Shown: piece by piece, positions 12,213 through 22,256 of the stretch
Position numbering within the stretch: the first letter of the stretch is position 1
How the letters are laid out: each line of letters starts with the position of its first letter
Assembly: GCA_001414485.1 (NCBI GenBank)
Contig: LLEY01000032.1
Coordinates: forward strand, 372,001-436,000
DNA from: Calycina herbarum
Taxonomy: Eukaryota > Ascomycota > Leotiomycetes > Helotiales > Pezizellaceae
Direction of reading: 5' to 3'
Length of the DNA: 64,000 nt
Notes under the pieces: model-generated
The model's input: only the letters and a program-made list of their open reading frames with translations
Database searches by the model: none
Told to the model about the DNA's origin: nothing
Program-made: the position numbers and the translations under genes

Positions 12213-13745
12213 CTCCGATCGTCGGCTAGCAAATTCTAATTTAACCGAATTAGAGGAGGAGGTTATTGTTCAATATATACTTGATATAGATATAAGAGGC
12301 TTTGCGCCCTGGCTAGCTAGTGTAGAAGATATAGCGAATTATATCCTCAAATCGCGGGGGGGGAGACGTGTTAAGAAGCTCTAAGCGCATCGATTTATAT
12401 AACAACAACCAGCCTTAAAGACGCGTTTTAATCGCGTTTACGACTTCTAAAGAGCCTTATACGAAGATCCTAAGCTTATTAGTACATGGTTTCGACTAGT
12501 AGAGAATATAAGGGCAAAATATAGTATTCTAGACTACGATTTTTAGAATTTCAACGAAACTAGCTTTATAATAGGTATAATCACTCCTTCTATAATTATT
12601 ACACGTGTAGATCGACGTGGCAGAGGCAAGGCAGTTTAGCTAGGCAATCGAGAATAAGCTACTATAATTGCTTATATTAACAGCGAAGGTAGAAGTATTC
12701 CTCTATTTTTAGTAGTAAAGAGGAAATACTACCTCTTAAGTTAGTATACTAAGAGCGGCCTTCTATATAACTAGGTTATTAAACTAATAAGTAATAGCTA
12801 GACGAATAATAAGACAGGTCTAGAATAGCTTAAGCACTTCGATAAGTATACTTCTACTTAAGTAAAGGGTCTATATCGAATACTTGTCCTTAATAGGTAT
12901 AAGAGTTATAAATCGGCTGAATTCTAAGAGTACTATAAGGTATATAATATTATTACTCTTAGACTACCTCCTTACTCTTCTTATTTAACCTAGCTACTCG
13001 ATATTAGGTGTTTTAGTATCTTAAAACAGGTATATAGTTAACAAATTAAGACTTTTATTAAAGCTTATATTAACTATATTACTAAGGTCGAGTTCTTTCT
13101 CGCCTTTAAAGCAGCGTATATAGAATTAATAACAACCTAAAACGCTTAAGCTGGATTCCGCAAGGCTAGCTTAGTACCTTTTAATCTATAGGCTATAATT
13201 TCAAAGCTTAATATAAAGTTATAGACACCCGACCCCTACTAGGCCCCCCTCTACCGACGCTAACCCTTAGGTCTCTTAGACTCCTTATAACCCCGCCGAA
13301 GCTCTTTTACAAACAACTCTTGTTAAGGACTAGATTACTAGTTACTAAGGAAGCTCGCTAACACCTATTTTCTAGACAGTTGTTATATTAGCAAAAGGTA
13401 CAGAGCAATTAGCTTATAAAGTAACCCTTTTAACCGCTGAGGTATATATACTTCGAGCAGCAAATAAAGCCCTTAGTAAGCGTCGCAGAGCTAGGAAGAC
13501 TCATATACGTCAAGGTGGTACACTTACTATAGAGGATATACAGGATATTCTAGTATAGAAAGACACAGATAAGCAGGTTTGACACGATATACGTATAGAG
13601 AGGGTTAGTCGGAAGGTAGGGCAATTAACTAGCAGGCGCTATAGCACTTATAGAAAAGCTAGTTATAATACACGAACTTGTTAAGTAGATGTAGATATGT
13701 CTAGTTTATCAGATTCTTAGTAGTTTCAGTTAAATTTATATATTA
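12213..13745 (+). pseudogene. Transposase main body remnant (pogo/Fot1 family)
   Basis: Continuation of the transposase interrupted at 4900. The first 170 bases still translate cleanly as a CENP-B/psq-type DNA-binding stretch, with LTELEEEVIVQYILDID, RGFAPWLASVEDIA and YILKSRGG. Further on the DDE core is recognisable but full of stops: a NFNETSF segment where family members carry an Asp, a KSAEF/PPYSSYLT region, and LLDIRCFSILKQ. Downstream basic residues approach the right inverted repeat. The protein is not functional. Confidence 0.82.
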
Positions 13746-13780
13746 TAGTTGTTTAATTATGTTTTAAAGTAGTAGAGAAG

Positions 13781-13831
13781 GGCAAAAGTGCGCAGGGTTC
13801 TAATATACGCAGGGTCCTGATAAACCACGTT
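13781..13831 (+). repeat. Right terminal inverted repeat of the pogo-type element
   Basis: Reverse-complement partner of 4661-4711, ending CCACGTT at the TA target site. It differs from the left copy by a few transitions. Confidence 0.88.
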
Positions 13832-13832
13832 A

Positions 13833-14170
13833 GATATAATTAAGATAAATTAGTAGATAACTTAGTAGATACTTAAGAACTAGAATTTATAAGTACTAGT
13901 ATAGTAGACTTCGATATCTAAATCTAGAATCAGACTTAGGCATCGATACTTTTATATCTATATCTTTTTTAGAAAGAGTATAGAAAGTTCTAGAGTAGAC
14001 TCTTTATATTATAAAAGAATTCTATAAAATAACTAGATATAAACTACTTTATATAATTTTAAAGTAGAATAGAATAATATTAATCTAGATACTAAGTTTT
14101 ATATATAACTATCTTTTTATATATTAAGAAGACTTTTATTAAACTTTAGAATTAAGCTTTATTTAGTTAT
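13833..14170. other. AT-rich spacer, no gene
   Basis: Strongly AT-rich sequence with TpA excess between two mobile elements. No coding remnant could be recognised; probably further RIP-degraded repeat. Confidence 0.5.
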
Positions 14171-14320
14171 TGTCGGTATAATAATGAGTGAATAGCACTC
14201 CACGTGACCTTCTCGCTTAAGGTCTATTTAAGTAAACCGAGTAGCTAACTTTACTCGGTATACACGAACGATAATATACTCTTTTTACATCATGCTATTG
14301 GCCACCAAGTCATACCAACA
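14171..14320 (-). mobile_element. Solo LTR, inverted relative to the neighbouring element
   Basis: 150 bp beginning TGTCGG and ending CCAACA, flanked on both sides by GTTAT (14166-14170 and 14321-14325), a 5-bp target duplication. Its reverse complement aligns along its length with the 170-bp LTRs at 14471 and 17003: TGTTGGT start, AAAAAGAGTATATTATCGTT, CCGAGTA, ACTCGGT, TACTTAAATA, GCGAGAAGG and TACCGACA end. It is therefore a diverged family member reduced to one LTR by recombination. Confidence 0.75.
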
Positions 14321-14470
14321 GTTATAGTATTAATCTACTACTTTATAACTACTTCTACTATTACTATAAATTCTTTAAATTCTTATTATATAAACTCTTT
14401 AAAAAAGCTTTCTTAAAATACTCTTATAATAAGTCTAGTCTTTCTTTTCTACTACTTATCTCTTAGTTAT

Positions 14471-14640
14471 TATTGGTTTAACTTAGTAGTTAATAGCTTG
14501 ATATAAAAAGAGTATATTATCGTTGTAACTATCGTTGATATATACCGAGTACAAGCTGTACTCGGTTCTACTTAAATACCTGCCCTCCTCGTTAAGCGAG
14601 AAGAGCACGTAGAAGTGCTAACCACTTATGCATACCGACA
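14471..14640 (-). repeat. LTR of the gag-only element (left copy)
   Basis: 170 bp, same length as 17003-17172. It starts TATTGG where the partner has TGTTGG, a G-to-A change consistent with RIP, and ends TACCGACA. It contains the palindromic pair CCGAGTACAAGCTGTACTCGG. Confidence 0.85.
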
Positions 14641-15189
14641 CTGGCACTTCTTCAAAGTCGGTGGAAGTGGTACTCTAAAAATCATCAAAAATCTGTCTCA
14701 TCCTCTCTAACCAGACATAGTACTCAGTTCCATGACCTAGATTATTCCTCGTTTCGTTCCACCTATTCTATAACCCTTATATCCAGTTTGTTTATGTCGA
14801 TCAGTCTTTAGAGGGCGTTGCAACAGTTCCTTTTTGTCATAGCATCTGCAGGGTTACTTTTGCCGTCTATCTACTTAATGGATTAATAGTGGGATGTATC
14901 CGTGGAATAAGTGCTTTTGTGCTAGGCTTATTAAGTTGGCGGTAAGAGTTTAAGCACTTGAGTTGTCGATTCGTCCCACAGAAGTGACCAAGTGGTAGAT
15001 AACCTCGTCTTCTGAGTCACTATCGTTAGTAGATAAAGCAACTGTCTAAAGAGTTTCTGCTATATCCTCTTCTTCCGTACGTTCTATATTTGCAATATAC
15101 GTACAGTATGCTTTCTTAACAAAGGCACCGTCCTTGCCTCGGAAGCTAGTTTTGTTGCCCTTTTTCTATTTAGCAAAGTAACGATCCTG

Positions 15190-16179
15190 TTCTTCCTAAG
15201 TATAGTTCTAGGATCGGTGGCCTTCCTTGTCACATATATAACACTTGTTGCTTTTACCGGGTCTACGGTTTTGGCTTCGGTTGTCGTTGTTGCTGTACTT
15301 GTAGAAGTGACGATCTGTTATTATAGTCTCGGAGTTTGGGTTTTAGAAGTGGTGGTAGTTAGACATTAAAGTCTTGGTAGGTCTAGTATAGCTTACTTCG
15401 TAGTTACGAATGAAGCTTCTTAAGAGCGTAATAGTGCTCTGGAGTGAGGAATTCTGGGGTAGAGTTGAGTATGCATTCCGGCATTCCGGTGCTTCCTCGC
15501 ATGCTATAAGTAACTTATTAGTTAATTGTCCATCGCTTTATATATCCTCTGGAAGACCGTATCATAGTTCGTCTAGCTTGAATAGCATGGCTTTAAAGCA
15601 TTCGCTTAGCGTTTTATCCGAGTATTCTGGCTTGGCTTTGGTCCGTAGTAGTGTAGTACGGTTCTATTCAGAGGATTGGCTTCTGGCGTATAGCTCGTCT
15701 TCAAAGTATGTTTAGATAGTACTGGAAAGGAATTCGTATGATTAATCTGTTCCGTCTTTGAATACACTTGTGTAGAAGTGATTAGATGCTTGACCTTTAA
15801 GCATGATCGGGAAAGCTAGGTTATATGCCAAAGGTGGTATACTATAACGTTTGCACATATCCTTGAAGATGATCGATTTGAGTTTGAAGTTGTCCCCCTT
15901 GCTTCTATACTTCTGTCCTTCCGAGTATGACTTTATAAGGTTGCCGAGTGACCGTGAGTAATCCTAGCTATATTCGCCTGGTAGTGGTGTTGTAGGAATG
16001 TTGTTTAGAGACATTGAAGGAAAAATACTAGAAGGAATGTGCTTTGGAGGAATGCTGTTTATAGAGAAGTTGTTTAAAGGAATGTTGTTGTTAGCCGAGG
16101 CTGTAGGTGTATTCGGATAGTCGATTAGTTCAGGGAATCGTTCTAGGTAAGCCTTAAGATACGTAACTCTCGCGGCCAT
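15190..16179 (-). pseudogene. Copia-type Gag remnant with zinc knuckle
   Basis: On the minus strand a 71-codon open piece (16179-15964, MAARVTYLKAYLERFPELID...) is followed by sequence reading as a Ty1/copia Gag. Recognisable fragments are DMCKRYSIPPLAYNLAFPIM, GQASNHFYTSVFKDGTD and KTLSECFKAMLFKLDEL, then CYICDKEGHRS, a CCHC knuckle whose last cysteine is not retained, near 15195-15250. Scattered in-frame stops show it is decayed. Gag would have formed the particle; replication would have depended on a relative's polymerase. Confidence 0.65.
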
Positions 16180-17002
16180 CTCTGTTGACTAGGTTCTGCC
16201 CTTGTTCACTTCCCTCCGTAGTCCCTTGATCGTCCATTCGGTACGTACGAGTTCTTGAGCCGTATCGTAGAGTGCCTGTGGCATCATTCTCTTGCGGCTA
16301 TCCATCTCTACCTATACACCCCTTTTTCGAAGTACTTGTCGCATCTTTATCAAGGTGTTTCGAGCTGTGTGTATAAACCTCGACTTAGCCTAGTCGTTAA
16401 AGTGTATTCGATATATCTCCTAGAGATAGTCATCGTCTATGTCTTCGACATCGTATTCTGTAATCTTTTCTTCTATGAAAGCTGTAGCCTCCTTGTCCTC
16501 AACCTAAGATGATGATGGTGCTATGGTATAGGTAGTAGAATGATTGTTCCTTGTGCTAAGTTGTCCGAGATTGGAAGTGGGTCAAGTGTTCCGGATATTG
16601 CTGTGATGGAAGTGGGTTAGGTGTTATAGGTTATCCGAGGTTGTAAGGTTTTGTCAGGGTCGAACGGCCTCCCACGAGATGGTCTAGTAGTTACAGGTCG
16701 TAGAGTTTGCAGTGGACTTGGTGTGTTTTTGGTAGTAAGTCGTCCTCGCGGTGTGGTTTTATGATTGTAATTCGTAGAGTTTATAATCGATTTATGAGTT
16801 TTGTGAACCGGTAGAATCGTGCAATCTAAGAGAGAGGATCAGTTTAAGTATTATATACTTGATTTAACGAGTATAACCAGTAGAGTGTGCCAATCTGAGA
16901 GAGGGTCCTACTTGTCCAACTTTCGTAACTATGCAAACGTATAATCCTAAGGATCAGGGTACAGTAGTTCCAAGTTATCTGATCTGTGCGTCCACTGATC
17001 AG

Positions 17003-17172
17003 TGTTGGTTTAACTTAGTAGTCAATAGCTTAATGCAAAAAGAGTATATTATTGTTGTAACTATCGTTGATATATACCGAGTACAAGCTGTACTCGGTTC
17101 TACTTAAATACCTGCCCTCCTCGTTAAGCGAGAAGGGCACGTGGAAGTGCTAGCCACTTGTGGATACCGACA
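17003..17172 (-). repeat. LTR of the gag-only element (right copy)
   Basis: 170 bp, starting TGTTGG and ending TACCGACA. This copy keeps more C and G than the left one. Confidence 0.85.
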
Positions 17173-17340
17173 TAAAGAAATTAAAAAAATCTATGAATAT
17201 AGAGGTAATTTTAAGCGAATCGTTAGTTATAGCTAGTAAGCGTTTAAAAATTTCAATATTACTTATTTATATAGTAATAAAGTAGATTTTTTGATTTTAA
17301 TAATTTTTATTAAGAATTACAGATTTTTACTAGGGTTGCA

Positions 17341-17410
17341 CAGACGTTTTTTGTATGTATTTTTAGTGATCGACTCGGTGATATAATCGACTCGCTAATA
17401 AACCACGTTA
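17341..17410 (-). mobile_element. Stray pogo-type transposon terminus
   Basis: The sequence ends ATAAACCACGTTA at 17410, identical to the outer end of the pogo-type element at 13831, next to a TA. The adjacent inner sequence (two CGACTCG units around 17369-17395) differs, so this is a related but separate element of which only one end is recognisable. Confidence 0.45.
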
Positions 17411-18750
17411 TTTCTAATTAGAAAATTAGTATATAATTAAGAAAAGTTCTTAGCTTTATACTTTTTAAGCTTTAAATTAACTTTTTAAAAGCTTAATCCA
17501 ATAGATAAAAGAGTTTAAATTTACTATAAAATAACTTTTATATAAGTCTACTTTTACTTTCTCTAGAATAGAGTTCTAGACTTTATTCTTATAAAAGACT
17601 CTATTCTTTATAAATCTTACTTTAGAATCTTTTAAAAGTGTTATTTTATAGAATATTCTACTAGAATCTATTCTATTTACTAACTTCTACTTTACTCGCT
17701 TCGTTTAATATAAGTGGGTTAGATATATACTAAATTTCAAAAGTGATTGATTCTTAATAGATATTAAAACCTAGTATACTTTTTAGAATTCTAGCTACGT
17801 AATAATTATCTCTAAAGAGGCTTAGGCTTTCTTTCTTACTTTCTGATCTAACCTTATATTCACCCTTCTATACATATTCTATGTTTGTACTCAGCCCTAT
17901 AGATCAGCCCTAAGTAAACTCCTGGGGCTGGATTGTAGCATGTGATCTGGTTACTCGTTCCCGTCAACCAATGAAAAAAGGGGGCTGTGTACTTCGCTTA
18001 GCCTTGGCAGGCGAGATCTACATTCGCGATATTTCCTTTTCATCCTTCCCGAACTCTTGAAAATACGCGTATCTGCAAGTCATTCTTGATTCGTATCACC
18101 GCAGCAGAGTTGATTGCCACGGTACAATGTGCGATTCTCTTGAGTTTGGTGTTGAATCCAAGAGGATGTGAATATGTTTTCCTGAACTTTTTTTCTTCAT
18201 AAGTTACACTATCTACGATACGTCAGACCCTCGGAGGTCTATCAACTTACCACTCATCATCTCATGAATTTCAATATTCGTCGGCTATTTCTTTTTGATA
18301 ATGGAACGTTGGTTTAAGGTTAACTAAATTTTCGCCAATATTTACAGTACTGGGTATGATCTTGGTTCTAAAACCCCTCGCCCGGATACGAGCGATTACG
18401 AGGCTGAGAGGGCTTGGTGGATTAGATGCGTCATATTACATTCATTCTGTTTCCCGTTTGCTTGGAAAATTATTACCCGCTCCCCGCTAGTCAGATAGTA
18501 ACTTTGCCCTCGCGTAAACGCAGAGGATGTGAAGCCTTGTCGATCCATGATGGGAGGTTTCAGCTGGGGAAGCCTAACCTTAGCACCGCCAAATCCTAGC
18601 ATCTGATGGTTGAAATATACGCGTATATGTAACTTCAATTTGAGTAGTAGGAGGAGTATAATATAAAGTCAAGTTGCAAGATCTTTTGTGCTGTATCCTC
18701 TCAATCATTTCGTTATACCTCACTTTCTTCATCACTACCATCTTTCTAAA
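17411..18750. other. Boundary of the AT-rich block and promoter of the hydrolase
   Basis: AT-rich sequence continues to about 17,850, then composition returns abruptly to that of coding regions. No gene was recognised. An open frame at 18396-18638 (minus) resembles no family. A TATA-like TATAATATAAAG lies about 90 bp before the ATG at 18751. Confidence 0.5.
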
Positions 18751-20630
18751 ATGCTTTCACGTCTTTTCCTCCAAATTTCTCTTCTGGCAGTTGCCAGTTC
18801 CTCCACATGCGCACCCACAAAACTCCAATGGGGTGCATGCAACACAACAGAAGTCAGCGGACCTTTACCGGTGGAGTGTAGTGCTATAGATGTCCCTCTC
18901 GATTACACGGAACCGAATTCCACCAGGACTTTGAATTTGGAGTTACTTAGAGTTCCATCTCTTATGAAACCTTCGCGGGGGAGTATACTTGTTAATTTTG
19001 GGGGTCCCGGTCTTACTGTACGGAAAGATTTGGCAAGTTTGGGATTGGTTTTGCAGGCGTGAGGAATCTTCCTGCTCTGAGAGTAACTTTGTTTTGGAGG
19101 GAGAACTGATTTTTTTTAGGCTTACTGGTGGTTATTATGATGTTATGGCTTTTGATCCACGGTATGTACTGGCTTTCCAAGTTATTAATTATTAGATGCC
19201 CTCTGACTTTCAAAAAATCAACTAACACAACCTGATAACATAGTGGAACTGGAAAAACCTTACCCTTCTCTTGCGTGTCGAATGACCTCGAAGCTGCCAC
19301 CCTTTTCAGCGATCAAGCCCTAGGAAACTCCTCCGATACAGCACTGGGAAGACTTTGGGCAAAGGGAGAAATATACTCCAATGCTTGCTACCAGAATGCA
19401 AACGAAACTGGATCTCTCATCGGCACAGCGTTCGTTGCTAGGGATTTGATCAGTGTTGTCGATGCACTTGGCGAAGATGGAAAATTGAGATACTGGGGAT
19501 TCTCGTATGGGACTGTTTTAGGAGCTACAGTTGCTGCGATGTTCCCGGAGAGGATTGATAAGATGGTTTTGGATGGGGTGCAGAACCCTCATCAGTATTA
19601 CCATGCTGCAGCGTAAGTTTCCCTGCCGCTCAAAATTTTAGAGATAAAAGATCTTTGTTGCTAAAAACGATAAACAGAGATTTTGAGGAATGGACTATGT
19701 CCGATAATTCATTCTCAGGAATCTTCACCTCTTGCGTCAAGGATCCCCAAAATTGTGTCTTAGCACAACCAAATATAACAGCCGCCCAATTGGAACAAGC
19801 TACCTGGGATCTCATCGAAACAATCAAATACAGACCCATCGCCGTGGGTAACTTTCTTCTCGACTATACCACAATCAAGGGAACGATACAAGAGGCTTTG
19901 TACGGCACTGGAAGATGGCCCGAATTAACAGGATTTCTAGCCCTTTTACTCACTGGCAACAGCGAAGCTTTAAAAGCTGCCTTTGGTAACACACCTCTAA
20001 TTATGCCAACAGCTGCGATGGCGGCTAGTGCTATGGCTGCTTTCGGGATTCATTGCGGTGATAGAACCTTCCGGGGATCTTCATACGATAAATTCCTCCC
20101 AGAAATGAAGAAATTAATTGGGACAAGCAGAATTGTTGGAGATATTACGCCGACAATTAGTTCGACTTGTGCTCAATGGAAGATGCCAGCCAAGGAGGTT
20201 TATCCAGGTGATTTCCATGTCAAGACTGAGAAGCCAGTCCTCATTCTTGGGAATACTCATGATGCTTTTACACCCCTTGCTTCGGCTTATAATCTGAGTT
20301 CGACTTTTGAAGACAGTGTTGTTATGGAGATCAATGGGTATGGTGTAAGTAGAACCTTCCCAATTCGCCATATCGTTCTTGCTGATATGTTGAATTTTGT
20401 AGCATGCATCTGTGGCTCTGCCTTCGGCTTGTACTTTGGGTGTTACTTCAGCCTTTTGGTTGAACGGTACCATGCCCGAGAAAGGGAAGGTGTGTGAGGT
20501 TGACAAATCGCCATATTCGAATGTCACTTGGACGGATGTGATTGAGAAGGCTCTTGGGAATGCTACGGCTATTCCAAAAACAAACTCGGCTGATTCTTTT
20601 CCGGTTGTTGGTCGTCGATGGTTGGTATAA
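18751..20630 (+). CDS. Secreted alpha/beta-hydrolase, TAP-like (peptidase S33 type)
   Basis: Probable extracellular aminopeptidase-like or esterase-like serine hydrolase. Exons 18751-19058, 19120-19161, 19246-2 shifted to 19244-19612, 19678-20344 and 20403-20630 give 537 aa (third exon begins 19244). An N-terminal signal peptide ([17 protein letters not shown]) is followed by a cysteine-containing mature start. Conserved hydrolase blocks are ILVNFGGPG (oxyanion region), [13 protein letters not shown], the nucleophile elbow GFSYG with Ser about 204, a late Asp in [11 protein letters not shown], and the His in INGYGHAS followed by the TAP C-terminal CxxxV-type end. The tiny 42-nt second exon restores the DPRG motif. 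The family includes tripeptidyl aminopeptidases and uncharacterised fungal secreted hydrolases; substrate is unknown. It sits between the repeat block and the regulator genes and is not clearly part of the metabolic cluster. Confidence 0.88.
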
Positions 20631-20808
20631 GGGGACACGCAGCTCTTTTGGTGGGAGTGATATTTGAGATCGAGCTCTCAATTTATGTATCAATATTCTC
20701 TGTTCTTTCATGTATTATTAAATGACTTATTGCTATCTAAAAGTCCGACCGGCAGACTTAGAGAAAAAATGTTTCTACTTCCAGCAAGAATATTCATTCT
20801 CATTGAGT

Positions 20809-22256
20809 TCATAAATCCCAAATCAAACCTGGCAGGCCAACTTGCTGCCGAGCCCAAAAAATAGCCTCCTGTCCTTCCAGTATGTGACCAATCGGAGAGT
20901 CCTGAAGCATCCTTGAAATTTGATTGACCATATCTTTCCCCACAGCATCTGCCCACCAAGCCATCGGATCTTTAGAAGCTCTATCAAGCAGAACCGCAAG
21001 ATACATTTCAAGGAACAGCGCCATCGGCACACGTCTCTTTACATCTTTCAGAAACCTCCCACCTGCCAGTGATACCAGACTAAAGCAGTAGAATTTAATC
21101 TTATCCCTGGCATCCTCCGCAAAACAATGTTTCAATTGCTTGATAGCGACTTCATAGTACTGTTCGTCACCCTCTCCAGGGCTAGAGATAGGTTCCTCTC
21201 CAACCACCCCCAGTTCACTGTCTGAAATAGTAGGTGTAAAAAGCTCCTTCCAAACAAAGGAGGCGCATTCCAATGCTCTCTTCGCCTCCAGATCAACATT
21301 ATCAAAGGGATGACCTCCCTTCAACAACTCGGATGTGACATCATTAACCACGTCTCTAATTGAAGAAGGACTATCCAGAAGCCACTTAATATTCACAGTC
21401 GCAATATTGGTAGCACCCAGCAACATATCAAACGCGGTATCCATCCTCTCAAGAGTATTCTTCTCCTCGAACGAAGTTGCGAAATTGAACACTGCGGCCA
21501 ACATTGCGAAGTAATACAATAAATGCAGGTTTTCTTGATTTATATTTTGTAAATGGAGGCGAAATTCGGCCGTGGCTTTATTACAATATTGAAGCGCGGT
21601 GCGAAAGTACTTTGCTTTTGTTGCGGGTGGGCCCGAGTTGAAGGATAGAGCGATGTCTATTGCTGCCATGGCAAATATACCATACATCAGATAGCCCGTG
21701 CGAAGACCGGCTCGGGGGAGATAGGTTTGTAGGTAATATCCATCTTCGGGGACGGAACACATGCCCGTAAACGTTCTTGTTGACCATCGATGCAGTAATT
21801 CCAATCTAGAATAAATCAGCTTCTCCCGTCAACTTTTCCGAGGATGCCTTGTTTTCGCTTACTCGAGTAACCTCTCCTCCTGAAGCGTACTTGAAAACGC
21901 TACCGGAGAAGGACTTAGAGAAAACAACGGTGGATTTGTAAATAGAACAATCTCTGAGGGTGTACTGGAAGCTTGAGATGATGATTCTTGGCTAATTTCA
22001 GGCGCGGGTTTTATCCGTTTAGGACGTCTTGCCAGTGCCGTCTTCTTGTTCTTCTGGATATCTGAAGCTGATTGATAGACACATTCGGTCTTTCGAACGA
22101 CACAATTTGCGCATGGCGGTCCTTGCTCATCACACTGTTTTTGGTGTTAGTTCTTAACATTCCAGTTGAGATAGGGAGAGCACGTGCTTTTACATGCCGT
22201 TTTTTGCAACTCTGACATCCTTTTCGGGATTTTTTGTGAGATTCTCTCTGCTGCAT
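20809..22256 (-). CDS. Zn2Cys6 transcription factor, UPC2-like
   Basis: Nuclear regulator of the fungal binuclear zinc-cluster family. Exons 22256-22188, 22134-21863 and 21805-20809 give 445 aa. The zinc cluster spans an intron: KSRKGCQSCKKRHVK joins CDEQGPPCANC, giving the canonical C-x2-C-x6-C-x6-C-x2-C-x6-C. Only a GC-AG intron (22187-22135) keeps this spacing. After a Ser/Pro linker comes a helical regulatory region beginning LELLHRWSTRTFTGMC, with YLPRAGLRTGYLMYGIFAMAA. This is the layout of UPC2/ECM22-like proteins (known in yeast to control sterol genes) and of many cluster regulators. It is the nearest full-length regulator to the diterpenoid cluster, 3.7 kb left of the epoxide hydrolase. 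A pathway-specific role is possible but not shown. Confidence 0.85.

Larger units (their letters stand above)
4660..13832 (+). mobile_element. Tc1/mariner (pogo/Fot1-like) DNA transposon, split and RIP-degraded
   Basis: The element starts and ends with near-identical 51-bp inverted repeats and is bounded by TA on both sides, the target duplication expected of Tc1/mariner elements. Removing the nested gypsy insertion and its extra duplication leaves about 1.86 kb, the usual size of fungal Fot1 elements. Between the repeats lies one plus-strand transposase remnant, interrupted at 4901-4905/12208-12212 by the retrotransposon. Composition is strongly AT-rich with abundant TpA, and the transposase carries many in-frame stops, so it is a fossil. 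The order of insertion is clear: pogo first, gypsy second. Confidence 0.88.
14471..17172 (-). mobile_element. Non-autonomous LTR retroelement with gag only (TR-GAG-like)
   Basis: Two 170-bp direct LTRs (14471-14640 and 17003-17172) bracket an interior of 2,362 bp. The interior is less AT-rich than the adjacent gypsy element, so it is younger or less affected by RIP. Its only recognisable coding content is a minus-strand copia-like Gag remnant with a zinc knuckle. No reverse transcriptase, integrase or protease sequence was seen, and the interior is too short for them. Flanking pentamers (GTTAT left, TAAAG right) do not match, so the target duplication is lost or mutated. Confidence 0.75.
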
